Source: Gemmatimonadota bacterium (lineage in GTDB: Bacteria; Gemmatimonadota; Gemmatimonadetes; Longimicrobiales; Gaopeijiaceae). From it: a stretch of 9,422 nucleotides of DNA. Below the pieces are notes generated by a model that did not search any database, had not been told where the DNA came from, and saw nothing but the letters and a program-made list of their open reading frames with translations. Location of the stretch: the NCBI GenBank assembly GCA_003567615.1, contig PWZC01000185.1, forward strand, positions 1-9,422, read 5' to 3'. Below, one piece after another: positions 1 to 5,341 of this stretch. Numbering within the stretch: position 1 is the stretch's first letter; each line of letters begins with the position of its first letter. The position numbers and the translations under genes were made by a program.

Positions 1-6
1 CCACCC

Positions 7-984
7 TCACTCCACCGAGGTCCCGCACGCCACACAGTAGCTCCAGCCCCTCTCCAGGACCTCCCCGCAGGCGCCACAGGGAAGGAGGAAGACGTTGGCG
101 CCACAGAAGGGACAGAACCTCAGATTGTCCCGTTCCGGGAGTTCCGCGTCACATTCCGGACACTCGCCCGGCGGAGTCCCGAGCTTGATCCCGTCCGGGA
201 TACGAAGGACCCGACGGGCCTTCACCACGGGCCCGCCGGCAGGGGTGGCAGGTCGCCCAACCGATTCCGTGGCGGTGACAGCGGCACCTGGCCGGTCGTC
301 ACTTTGGCGACTCGGCCCCGGTGTCGCCTTTGGAGCCTCACGGGCCTCGGACGCCGAGTCCACCTTGTTCTCACCGGCCTCGGCCGTGGGTGTGCGCCCG
401 CTCGCCGCCGGATCCCGCCCGCCATCCGGGCGGGGAGGAGATGCTGCGGGAGGTGCGGGTTTCCTGGTCGGAGGGGAGACGGCCTCCTCCCCCAGAGCCT
501 GCCCCAGCAACGCATCGAGACGAAGCTCTTCATCGGCCGAGTCCAGAGCTCGGCCCACCAGGGCATCCAGTTCCTCGTCGCTCACGCCGCCGCCGGCCCC
601 ACCCGCACGCTCCCTGGGCGCCTCCCGCCCTGGTGACACCTGGGAAGCCTTACGCGGATTCAAGCGCACCCCCACGGCGGCGTACTCCCGGTAGAGACCG
701 GTATTGGGGTGGGACGAATCGGCCTCCCGCCGCAGCCGCTGTCGGGCCGCATCCGACTCCAGCACCAGGTAGTCGCCCTCTCCCGCCAGAAGGCGCAGCA
801 GGCCATCCTCGTAATCCCCGTTCATCTCAGCTCCGATCCGGTCCCGATGGGTCCGATAGGGAACGAGGGTCTGGTAGATCTCGGCCACGGTGAACGAGGA
901 CTCCAGGTAGGAGGGCACCCGGCTCCGGATCTCCTGGACCAGGACGGAGAAGAAGCGATCGACCAGGGACGGATTCGTCGTCAT
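7..984 (-). CDS. Double zinc-ribbon protein with conserved N-terminal helical domain
   Basis: A 325-residue protein of unknown function in three parts. Residues 1-112 look folded and mostly helical, with a motif around VPYRTHRD (41-48) and NGDYEDGLLRLLAGEGDYLVLE (55-76 region). Residues 113-258 are rich in Ala, Pro, Gly and Glu and probably disordered; they hold a short internal duplication of DEEL..L.G.AL (135-148 and 150-167). The C-terminus carries two CxxC...CxxC zinc ribbons with cysteines at 275, 278, 291, 294 and 303, 306, 317, 320. There is no signal peptide or membrane segment, so it is probably cytoplasmic. Zinc ribbons of this kind bind metal and often mediate protein or nucleic-acid contacts; the role here is unknown. 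It lies 63 nt downstream of the TPR gene on the same strand and is likely co-transcribed with it. The start is ATG without a clear Shine-Dalgarno sequence. The gene is complete, ending in TGA close to the window edge. Confidence 0.85.
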   Translation of the reverse strand: MTTNPSLVDRFFSVLVQEIRSRVPSYLESSFTVAEIYQTLVPYRTHRDRIGAEMNGDYEDGLLRLLAGEGDYLVLESDAARQRLRREADSSHPNTGLYREYAAVGVRLNPRKASQVSPGREAPRERAGGAGGGVSDEELDALVGRALDSADEELRLDALLGQALGEEAVSPPTRKPAPPAASPPRPDGGRDPAASGRTPTAEAGENKVDSASEAREAPKATPGPSRQSDDRPGAAVTATESVGRPATPAGGPVVKARRVLRIPDGIKLGTPPGECPECDAELPERDNLRFCPFCGANVFLLPCGACGEVLERGWSYCVACGTSVE

Positions 985-1022
985 TGGAGGCTCTGCGAAG
1001 TGTGTATGGAAGAAGAAGGCTG

Positions 1023-1039
1023 GGGAACCGTCAGTTCCC
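1023..1039 (-). terminator. Possible hairpin terminator or attenuator after the TPR gene
   Basis: A perfect 6-bp inverted repeat, GGGAAC - CGTCA - GTTCCC, begins 9 nt past the stop codon of the TPR gene. On the minus strand it is followed by a pyrimidine-rich stretch (CCTTCTTCTTCC) rather than a clean T-tract. It could partly terminate or attenuate transcription before the zinc-ribbon gene. The stem is short and the tail is interrupted, so the call is weak. Confidence 0.3.
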
Positions 1040-1047
1040 GGGGCGGC

Positions 1048-2184
1048 TCAGTGGGCCGAGTCGGGGAGGATCTCAAGGGCCAGGATACCGGCACTGGCGG
1101 CGCCCCGAATGAGAGTCTCGGCATCGAGGGGGGCGATCTCCACGCCATACTGATCCCGCCATCGCCGTGCCAGGCGCCGTACCGCCCCGGCAATGGGCTC
1201 GGATGGCAGGCCGGCGGAATCCCGAAGGCATCGCACCACCTCATCCCATCCGCCCCGGAACACCCGTCCACCAGCCGTGCGCACCTGAACGACGCCGCCG
1301 GGGGGAGCTTCGGGCTGATCCGGCACGGAGAGGGCCTCAAAGAGTTCCAACTGTGCCTCGTCCTGGAGCGGCCAATCGCTTCCCTGAGAGAAGCGGGATT
1401 CCACCTCGGCCAGGAGACGCTCCACCGGATCGTCCTCCATGACCTCCAGCTCCCGCAGACGACGACGCCATGGGCGGATGCTCACATCACCGCTCCCCAC
1501 GTCCCGCAGGGACCGTTTGAGTTCAATGAGCCGCCAGACGGCCAGTGGATCCCAGTGTTCCTCCGGCGGAACCTGCTCGAACTGGTCCAGGGCGGACTCC
1601 CACTCTCCCCGGTCATAGAGCAGGTGGCCAAGGTAGATGCGCACTTCGTGCAGGAAGGGATCCACCCGCAGCGCACGCCGAAGGTAACGAGCCGCGCGAA
1701 CCTCGTCTCCCATCCGGTGAAGACAGTACGCCGCTCCGGCCATGGCATCACCCACGTCCGGACGCGAGGCGGCCAGGCGCAGGAAGACATCCAGCGCGTA
1801 GGCCAGAAGCCCCTCACGATAGAGGGCACGCCCCATGGTCAGCATGAGCTCCACATCGTCCTGGAACCCCATCTGTTGCACCCTCCGGAAGAGGTCCAGC
1901 GCCCCTTCCCGATCTCCGGTCCGCAGGAGCACCTCTCCCATCCCCACCATCCCGTCTTCATGGGAAGGGTCCAGGGCGAGGGCGCGGCGGAAGGCGACTC
2001 CGGCCCAGGCCACTTCTTCCCGGGCGAGTCTTGCGTATCCCATTCCCACCATCAATTCGACGGCTTCGGGGAAGCGGGTCAAGCCTTCCCGTAGTGTCTC
2101 CAACGCACCGTCGAAGTCACCGGCGTTGTAGAGCGAGTGGGCTTGCTCGTCGTACTCTTCGGAACTCCAGAACTCCTCGTGCAT
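1048..2184 (-). CDS. Tetratricopeptide repeat protein
   Basis: A 378-residue protein. The first part is six consecutive 34-residue TPR units in perfect register: about 11-44, 45-78, 79-112, 113-146, 147-180 and 181-214. They show the usual Gly/Ala at helix crossings and DP turns, as in ALALDPSHED and ALRVDPFLHE. TPRs form a superhelix that binds partner proteins. Residues 215-378 are not TPR: a basic, helical linker (RPWRRRLREL, 237-246) leads to a smaller domain containing VQVRTAGGRVFRGGWDEVVR (299-318), which looks like a short beta segment plus helices and is not a family I can name. There is no signal peptide or transmembrane helix. The ATG start directly precedes the first repeat and has no good Shine-Dalgarno sequence. 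It lies between the 98-residue gene and the zinc-ribbon gene, all on the minus strand, which suggests a shared but unknown process. The TPR call is firm; the function is open. Confidence 0.9.
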   Translation of the reverse strand: MHEEFWSSEEYDEQAHSLYNAGDFDGALETLREGLTRFPEAVELMVGMGYARLAREEVAWAGVAFRRALALDPSHEDGMVGMGEVLLRTGDREGALDLFRRVQQMGFQDDVELMLTMGRALYREGLLAYALDVFLRLAASRPDVGDAMAGAAYCLHRMGDEVRAARYLRRALRVDPFLHEVRIYLGHLLYDRGEWESALDQFEQVPPEEHWDPLAVWRLIELKRSLRDVGSGDVSIRPWRRRLRELEVMEDDPVERLLAEVESRFSQGSDWPLQDEAQLELFEALSVPDQPEAPPGGVVQVRTAGGRVFRGGWDEVVRCLRDSAGLPSEPIAGAVRRLARRWRDQYGVEIAPLDAETLIRGAASAGILALEILPDSAH

Positions 2185-2484
2185 CCAGGGCGACGTCCGC
2201 GAAGATAGGGAGGGTACCGGGCTCCGGACCTCTGCCGGAGGGAGCGCGCACGCCCCGGCGAGTCCGCTCGACCAAGGTGGGAATGTAGACGGCGGGATCC
2301 CAGCGGGAAAGTGGTCCCTGCCAGGTGGTACGGGTGAGGACCCGCCCTGAAAAGCAGAGGGGGTGGAGGACCCTTGCGGACCCTCTCACCCCCGTCAGCC
2401 TACGTCTGTATCTCCGACTCCAACCGAAAGTCCAGTACCGGTGAAGGAGGTAGACCCCTGTCGGACCGGGCGCCTATGACACCA
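2185..2484. other. 300-bp non-coding spacer between the 98-residue gene and the TPR gene
   Basis: The spacer holds the terminator-like hairpin at 2359-2393 and a second small hairpin at 2331-2344 (CGGGT-gagg-ACCCG). Upstream of the TPR gene I see only weak -10-like hexamers on the minus strand (TATCTT, complement of 2202-2207, and one TACATT) without convincing -35 partners. An open minus-strand frame across 2117-2389 has unremarkable, Arg/Pro-rich composition and overlaps the TPR start, so I do not treat it as a gene. The spacer probably separates two transcription units. Confidence 0.5.
2359..2393 (-). terminator. Intrinsic terminator-like hairpin downstream of the 98-residue gene
   Basis: GGGGGTG-GAGG (2359-2369) pairs with CCTC-T-CACCCCC (2382-2393), giving 11 base pairs with a single bulged T and a 12-nt loop. 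Read on the minus strand, the stem is followed at once by TCTGCTTTTC, a short T-rich tract. It lies about 90 nt past the stop of the 98-residue gene and about 175 nt before the TPR start. This fits a rho-independent terminator for the 98-residue gene. The T-tract is short and interrupted, so moderate confidence only. Confidence 0.45.
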
Positions 2485-2781
2485 TCAGGCCGCGTCGGAC
2501 TCCCCGGCGGAACCGACCGTCGCCGGCTCCTGCTCGTCATCCTGGGACTGGGTGCCCGGACGACCGTGGGGGATCGCCGGGCTGCAGAACCGCATCCCGA
2601 CCGTGTAGAGCTCCTGCAGATCGGTATCCGTCAGATCGGGATACCGCTCGGCCAGGTACTCCATGGTCTCCTCCATCCAATGCTGCTGATCCTCTTCGGC
2701 GGCTTGGAGGACGGCGCAACGGTTGATGTGGCTGAAAAGTTCGTCGCGCGCGCGGTCCTTCAACTTGCCCTTATTGGTCAT
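2485..2781 (-). CDS. Conserved-looking hypothetical protein, 98 residues
   Basis: A small, probably cytoplasmic protein of unknown function. Residues 1-68 are compact and helical: a basic start (MTNKGKLKDRARDE), then a charged core with HINRC (18-22), EEDQQHW (29-35) and ERYPDLTDTDLQELYTVGMRFC (45-66 region). Its two cysteines (22 and 66) are too far apart to be a simple zinc knuckle. Residues 72-98 are a Gln/Asp/Glu/Gly-rich tail, probably disordered. The gene is supported by the best ribosome binding site in the window, GGAGG four bases before the ATG, and by an even, protein-like composition. It is divergent from the DUF6941-type gene across a 401-bp intergenic region and is followed by a terminator-like hairpin, so it may be transcribed alone. 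I recognise the general look from Gemmatimonadota genomes but cannot name a family. Confidence 0.75.
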   Translation of the reverse strand: MTNKGKLKDRARDELFSHINRCAVLQAAEEDQQHWMEETMEYLAERYPDLTDTDLQELYTVGMRFCSPAIPHGRPGTQSQDDEQEPATVGSAGESDAA

Positions 2782-2785
2782 GAAA

Positions 2786-2790
2786 CCTCC
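2786..2790 (-). promoter_or_regulatory. Shine-Dalgarno sequence of the 98-residue gene
   Basis: On the minus strand the sequence reads GGAGG-TTTC-ATG, a consensus Shine-Dalgarno core four bases before the start. It fixes the start at 2781. None of the other starts in the window has a comparable site. Confidence 0.7.
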
Positions 2791-3013
2791 ATCTGGCTTG
2801 GGTTGGTCACCTCACGAGGTGCCCTGCTGGACAGATTGCTGCCCGGGTTGAGCCCATGGCACAACCCCGCGGACGTCGTCCAACTCCTCGACCACCGAGC
2901 CCCGTCGGGGCCCCGAAGGGCGAGCGGCCTTCCCGAACGTCGAGCCCCCGGTACGGAAGAATGTTCAGGTCCCGCACCGGAAGACTGGTCCGATGGCGAA
3001 GGCACGAGGGTGA

Positions 3014-3046
3014 GGGAATAATTTTGTAACGTTAGATGATAACGGA
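3014..3046. promoter_or_regulatory. AT-rich island, probable promoter/operator zone of the divergent genes
   Basis: This is the most AT-rich stretch of the window, in an otherwise very GC-rich setting and between two divergent genes. It contains the 8-bp palindrome TAACGTTA (3027-3034) and a further TAAC at 3040-3043, giving GTTA-gatga-TAAC. On the minus strand TACAAA could be a -10 with TTCATT 18 bp upstream. On the plus strand TTGTAA could be a -35, but without a good -10. Direction and exact hexamers are uncertain. Confidence 0.35.
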
Positions 3047-3182
3047 AATGAACCCCTGTGTGCAGACCCCAGGGGGGGGCTTCCGGTGGAAGGCATTGCC
3101 TCACGGACACTCTTACCACTTCTTCCTAGGCTGGATGGGACGACTCCAGAAGACCTCCACCACTCAAGAACCCCCCAACCAT

Positions 3183-3602
3183 ATGTATGTTCAACTTGCT
3201 CTCGTGTGCGACGATGCCCGCGTTCGGGAAGACGGGAAGATGGATATCCACGGGATCTTCAACGATCTCATCGCCCCCGGCTTTCCGGCGAAGCAGGAGC
3301 GAATGGTACTGGTGACCACCATTTCCTGGGACCGGACGGACCAGGGGCGGAACAAGTTCAAGGTGGATCTGGTGGGACCTGATGGCCGTCCCTCGTTGAC
3401 GGTGGACGGCCACACCGATGTGGACACACGTCCGGCGCACCGCCCGCCACCCCGAACGCGTCTGGTCCTTCCCCTGGAGGAAGTGGTGTTCCCTCGACCC
3501 GGTGAGTACCGGTTCGAGATCCGGGTCAAGGGGCAGCGGCTCCGGGGTCCCTCCCTCTTCGTCATGGAGGCTGAGGGGACGGAAGCCGGCGATCAGGGCT
3601 GA
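3183..3602 (+). CDS. DUF6941-type protein
   Basis: A 139-residue protein and the only plus-strand gene. The start YVQLALVCDDARVREDGKM (2-20), followed by the IFNDLIAPGFPAK stretch (25-37), matches what I know of the DUF6941 family, whose members begin with a short 'LALLCDYA...GKLNILGIFD...FP'-like pattern. Its function is unknown. The rest alternates beta-type segments and ends FPRPGEYRFEIRVKGQRL (103-120), suggesting a small beta-sandwich. No signal peptide is evident. The frame stays open back to 3036, but I chose ATG at 3183 because the family pattern begins exactly there and the upstream residues look non-coding. No Shine-Dalgarno sequence precedes it. The 3' end overlaps the convergent glycosyltransferase gene by 10 bp. 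Confidence 0.8.
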   Translation: MYVQLALVCDDARVREDGKMDIHGIFNDLIAPGFPAKQERMVLVTTISWDRTDQGRNKFKVDLVGPDGRPSLTVDGHTDVDTRPAHRPPPRTRLVLPLEEVVFPRPGEYRFEIRVKGQRLRGPSLFVMEAEGTEAGDQG

Positions 3603-4333
3603 GCCGCCGGCCACGCCACCCGACGGAGGGGCAGAAGCTTTCGAACCGTCCACCAGGGCCTGAAGCGGGACTCGCGGCTCCGCTCCATCTCCCGGAGCTT
3701 CATGGGGACCTCTTCGACCCTTCGGGCATGTGGCGTCGTTCCCGCCAGTAGTTCGAGGTTGGCCGCCCAGCCGTCGGATCGAACCAGGGGCGCCGCGCCC
3801 TGCCCCCGACCCCGAAAGGCCTTCCGGAGAACGATGATCCGGAAGGCCCGGGGGCCGGACAGGGGTTCGGACACCGGCGCCTGCTTCAGGACACGGCCCA
3901 GGAGAAGACCGGCCAACCAACGGGACCGGCGCTGATCTCTCGGGAGGTCCTCCCGGGCGATGCATCCGGCTACCAGATCGCTCCCGCCCTCGACCCGCTT
4001 CACCATCTCCACCAGGACCTCAGGGTCCTCGGTGAAGTCCCCCTGCAGGACCAGCGCCACATCCCGTTTGGGGTAGCGCGTGCATCTCACCGATTCCCGG
4101 AGGAGGCGTTCCGTTGCCTGTCCGTACCCGAGTCGCTGGTCGGAGCGGATGACGCGAAGTGGTAGACGCTTCGCGTAGCGCTCCAGCACCTCGCCCGTGC
4201 GGTCCGTGGACGCATCGTCCAGAACCTGGATACGGAAATCACGGCCTGACTCCAGAAAGACCTTCCGGATCTTCCAGAGCAGGACGCCGATGGTAGGGGC
4301 TTCGTTGTGGACCGGGATATTGATGTAGATCAC
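3593..4333 (-). CDS. Family 2 glycosyltransferase
   Basis: A GT-A fold transferase of about 246 residues that moves a sugar from a nucleotide or polyprenyl donor to an undefined acceptor. Visible hallmarks are the first strand IPVHNEAPTIG (6-16), the nucleotide-binding VLDDASTDRTGEVLERY (37-53), and VLQGDFTEDPEVL (96-108), where Asp99 stands in the usual DxD/DAD position. SGPRAFR (159-165) resembles the late SG.R.Y/F motif of dolichol-phosphate-mannose synthase-like enzymes. No C-terminal membrane helices are present, so it is a soluble or peripheral enzyme. I chose the GTG start at 4333 because the first strand follows at once; a TTG at 4369 would add 12 residues. Neither start has a Shine-Dalgarno sequence. 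It is the last gene of the exporter-acyltransferase group, about 60 nt after the acyltransferase, which suggests modification of an envelope lipid or glycan. The 3' end overlaps the convergent gene by 10 bp. Confidence 0.85.
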   Translation of the reverse strand: MIYINIPVHNEAPTIGVLLWKIRKVFLESGRDFRIQVLDDASTDRTGEVLERYAKRLPLRVIRSDQRLGYGQATERLLRESVRCTRYPKRDVALVLQGDFTEDPEVLVEMVKRVEGGSDLVAGCIAREDLPRDQRRSRWLAGLLLGRVLKQAPVSEPLSGPRAFRIIVLRKAFRGRGQGAAPLVRSDGWAANLELLAGTTPHARRVEEVPMKLREMERSRESRFRPWWTVRKLLPLRRVAWPAAQP

Positions 4334-4393
4334 GAGGCAGCGGGTTTGGGATGGACATGGAATCGGCAAGGCGGACCACCCAGCGGACCGGGG

Positions 4394-5341
4394 TCATTCG
4401 TCAGGGTGTTCCTTTGCTTCTCCCCTGCCGGGGGCGGAGGAAGGCGGTGATGTCTTCCACCGACGATGGACCCAGAAATACTGTTCGGGAATCCGCTGGA
4501 TCGCCGCCTCCAACTGGTTCATGTAACGACGGGTGAAGTCTTCGACAAAGGCATCCCGATCCGTGTGTCCGGGCAGATCCATGGGCTCGAAGGTCACCCG
4601 GTATCGGCCCCGGAGTCCGGGAAGTCTCTCAGGCACCGCCAGGAAGACCGGACTCCCGGTCCGCGCCGCAAAGAGGCCCGGGCCCCGAGCGGTGCTGGCG
4701 GGGACTCCGAAGAAATCGACGAAGATACCGCTGGACCGTGCGTCCTGATCCGCCACCAGGGCGACCGCCCGCGCATTCCGAAGCGACCGCAGCACTTCCC
4801 TTGGTGCCTGGTGACGGTGGATCACCCGCATTCCCAGGGACACGCGCATCCGCAGGATTCGCTCCTCAACCAGCGGATTCTTCTGGACCTTAGCCACCAC
4901 GTCCAGGGGGAGGCCTCGAACGGCCGCGGCCCCGCCACCAATCTCCCAGTTCCCCAGGTGCCCGGTGACGATGATCACGCCCTTGCCGCTCCGGGTCGCC
5001 GCCATCATCGCCTCGAACCCCGCCACCTCCGTGCGGCGACGCAGGTCCTCGGCGGACATACGCGCCATCCGGAGGAGCATGACCGACTCCCTGGCGATAT
5101 GGGGCAGGACCCGGCCGGCAATCCGCTTCCGCCAGCGCTCGTCCCGGTCCGGGAACGCCAGGGCCAGATTCCGGTCCACGGTGGCCCGTCGGACCCGGAA
5201 GACCGAGCCCGCCAACCATCCAAGCCCCCACCCCAGCGCCAGCGCCACCGGTTCCGGAAGGACGCGGAGCACCAGGGAGAGCCCACCCACCAGCGCACCC
5301 TCGACCCGGTGGGAGAGGGTCGGAGACGAGCTCTCCCTCAT
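4394..5341 (-). CDS. LpxL/HtrB-type lysophospholipid or lipid A acyltransferase
   Basis: A 315-residue membrane-associated acyltransferase of the LpxL/HtrB family, which in Gram-negatives adds secondary acyl chains to lipid A precursors at the inner membrane. An N-terminal hydrophobic helix (about 15-48, ALVGGLSLVLRVLP...GWLAGSVF) is followed by ATVDRNLALAFPD (53-65), a family signature. The catalytic H-x4-E is at GHLGNWEIGGG (His128, Glu133). ALVADQDARSSGIFVDFFG (193-211 region) and PEQYFWVHRRWK (285-296) are also typical, the latter the conserved C-terminal motif. The length is normal for the family. The start ATG overlaps the stop of the upstream ABC exporter as ATGA, suggesting translational coupling. 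Substrate is inferred from the family and from the neighbouring exporter; a phospholipid or other lysolipid substrate is possible. No Shine-Dalgarno sequence is visible, which fits coupling. Confidence 0.9.
   Translation of the reverse strand: MRESSSPTLSHRVEGALVGGLSLVLRVLPEPVALALGWGLGWLAGSVFRVRRATVDRNLALAFPDRDERWRKRIAGRVLPHIARESVMLLRMARMSAEDLRRRTEVAGFEAMMAATRSGKGVIIVTGHLGNWEIGGGAAAVRGLPLDVVAKVQKNPLVEERILRMRVSLGMRVIHRHQAPREVLRSLRNARAVALVADQDARSSGIFVDFFGVPASTARGPGLFAARTGSPVFLAVPERLPGLRGRYRVTFEPMDLPGHTDRDAFVEDFTRRYMNQLEAAIQRIPEQYFWVHRRWKTSPPSSAPGRGEAKEHPDE

Larger units (their letters stand above)
2782..3182. other. Divergent intergenic region with hairpins and an AT-rich island
   Basis: This 401-bp region separates the minus-strand 98-residue gene from the plus-strand DUF6941-type gene. 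It holds short inverted repeats: CACCT-cacg-AGGTG (2808-2821), GGGTTG/CAACCC (2845-2867), GGACG-t-CGTCC (2871-2881), GCCCCG-t-CGGGGC (2899-2911), GAAGG/CCTTC (about 2915-2933) and CCCCTG/CAGGGG (3053-3075). An AT-rich stretch lies at 3017-3043. No convincing tRNA, known riboswitch or other gene was found. The left part may be a structured 5' leader of the 98-residue gene or a small RNA. In GC-rich DNA short palindromes also arise by chance. Confidence 0.45.

Noticed and set aside
709..2094. Very long open frame on the plus strand (461 codons)
   Set aside because: It lies opposite the zinc-ribbon and TPR genes, shows no domain, and is explained by the GC-rich third positions of the minus-strand genes. 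The minus-strand products have clear TPR and zinc-ribbon patterns.
2117..2389. Minus-strand frame of 90 codons between the 98-residue and TPR genes
   Set aside because: Arg/Pro-rich, overlaps the TPR start out of frame, crosses the terminator-like hairpin and has no ribosome binding site.
2960..3005. Sequence around CAGGTCCCGCACCGGAAGA resembling the bacterial SRP RNA core
   Set aside because: The characteristic GGAAG/AGCA asymmetric loop and its flanking stem are not formed, so the likeness is superficial.
2782..3182. Possible tRNA in the divergent intergenic region
   Set aside because: No cloverleaf with a GTTCRA T-loop and a matching acceptor stem could be built on either strand.
3126..3965. 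Minus-strand frame of 279 codons covering the DUF6941-type gene
   Set aside because: It is antisense to the DUF6941-type gene and overlaps the glycosyltransferase in another frame; its composition is Gly/Pro/Arg-rich with no domain.
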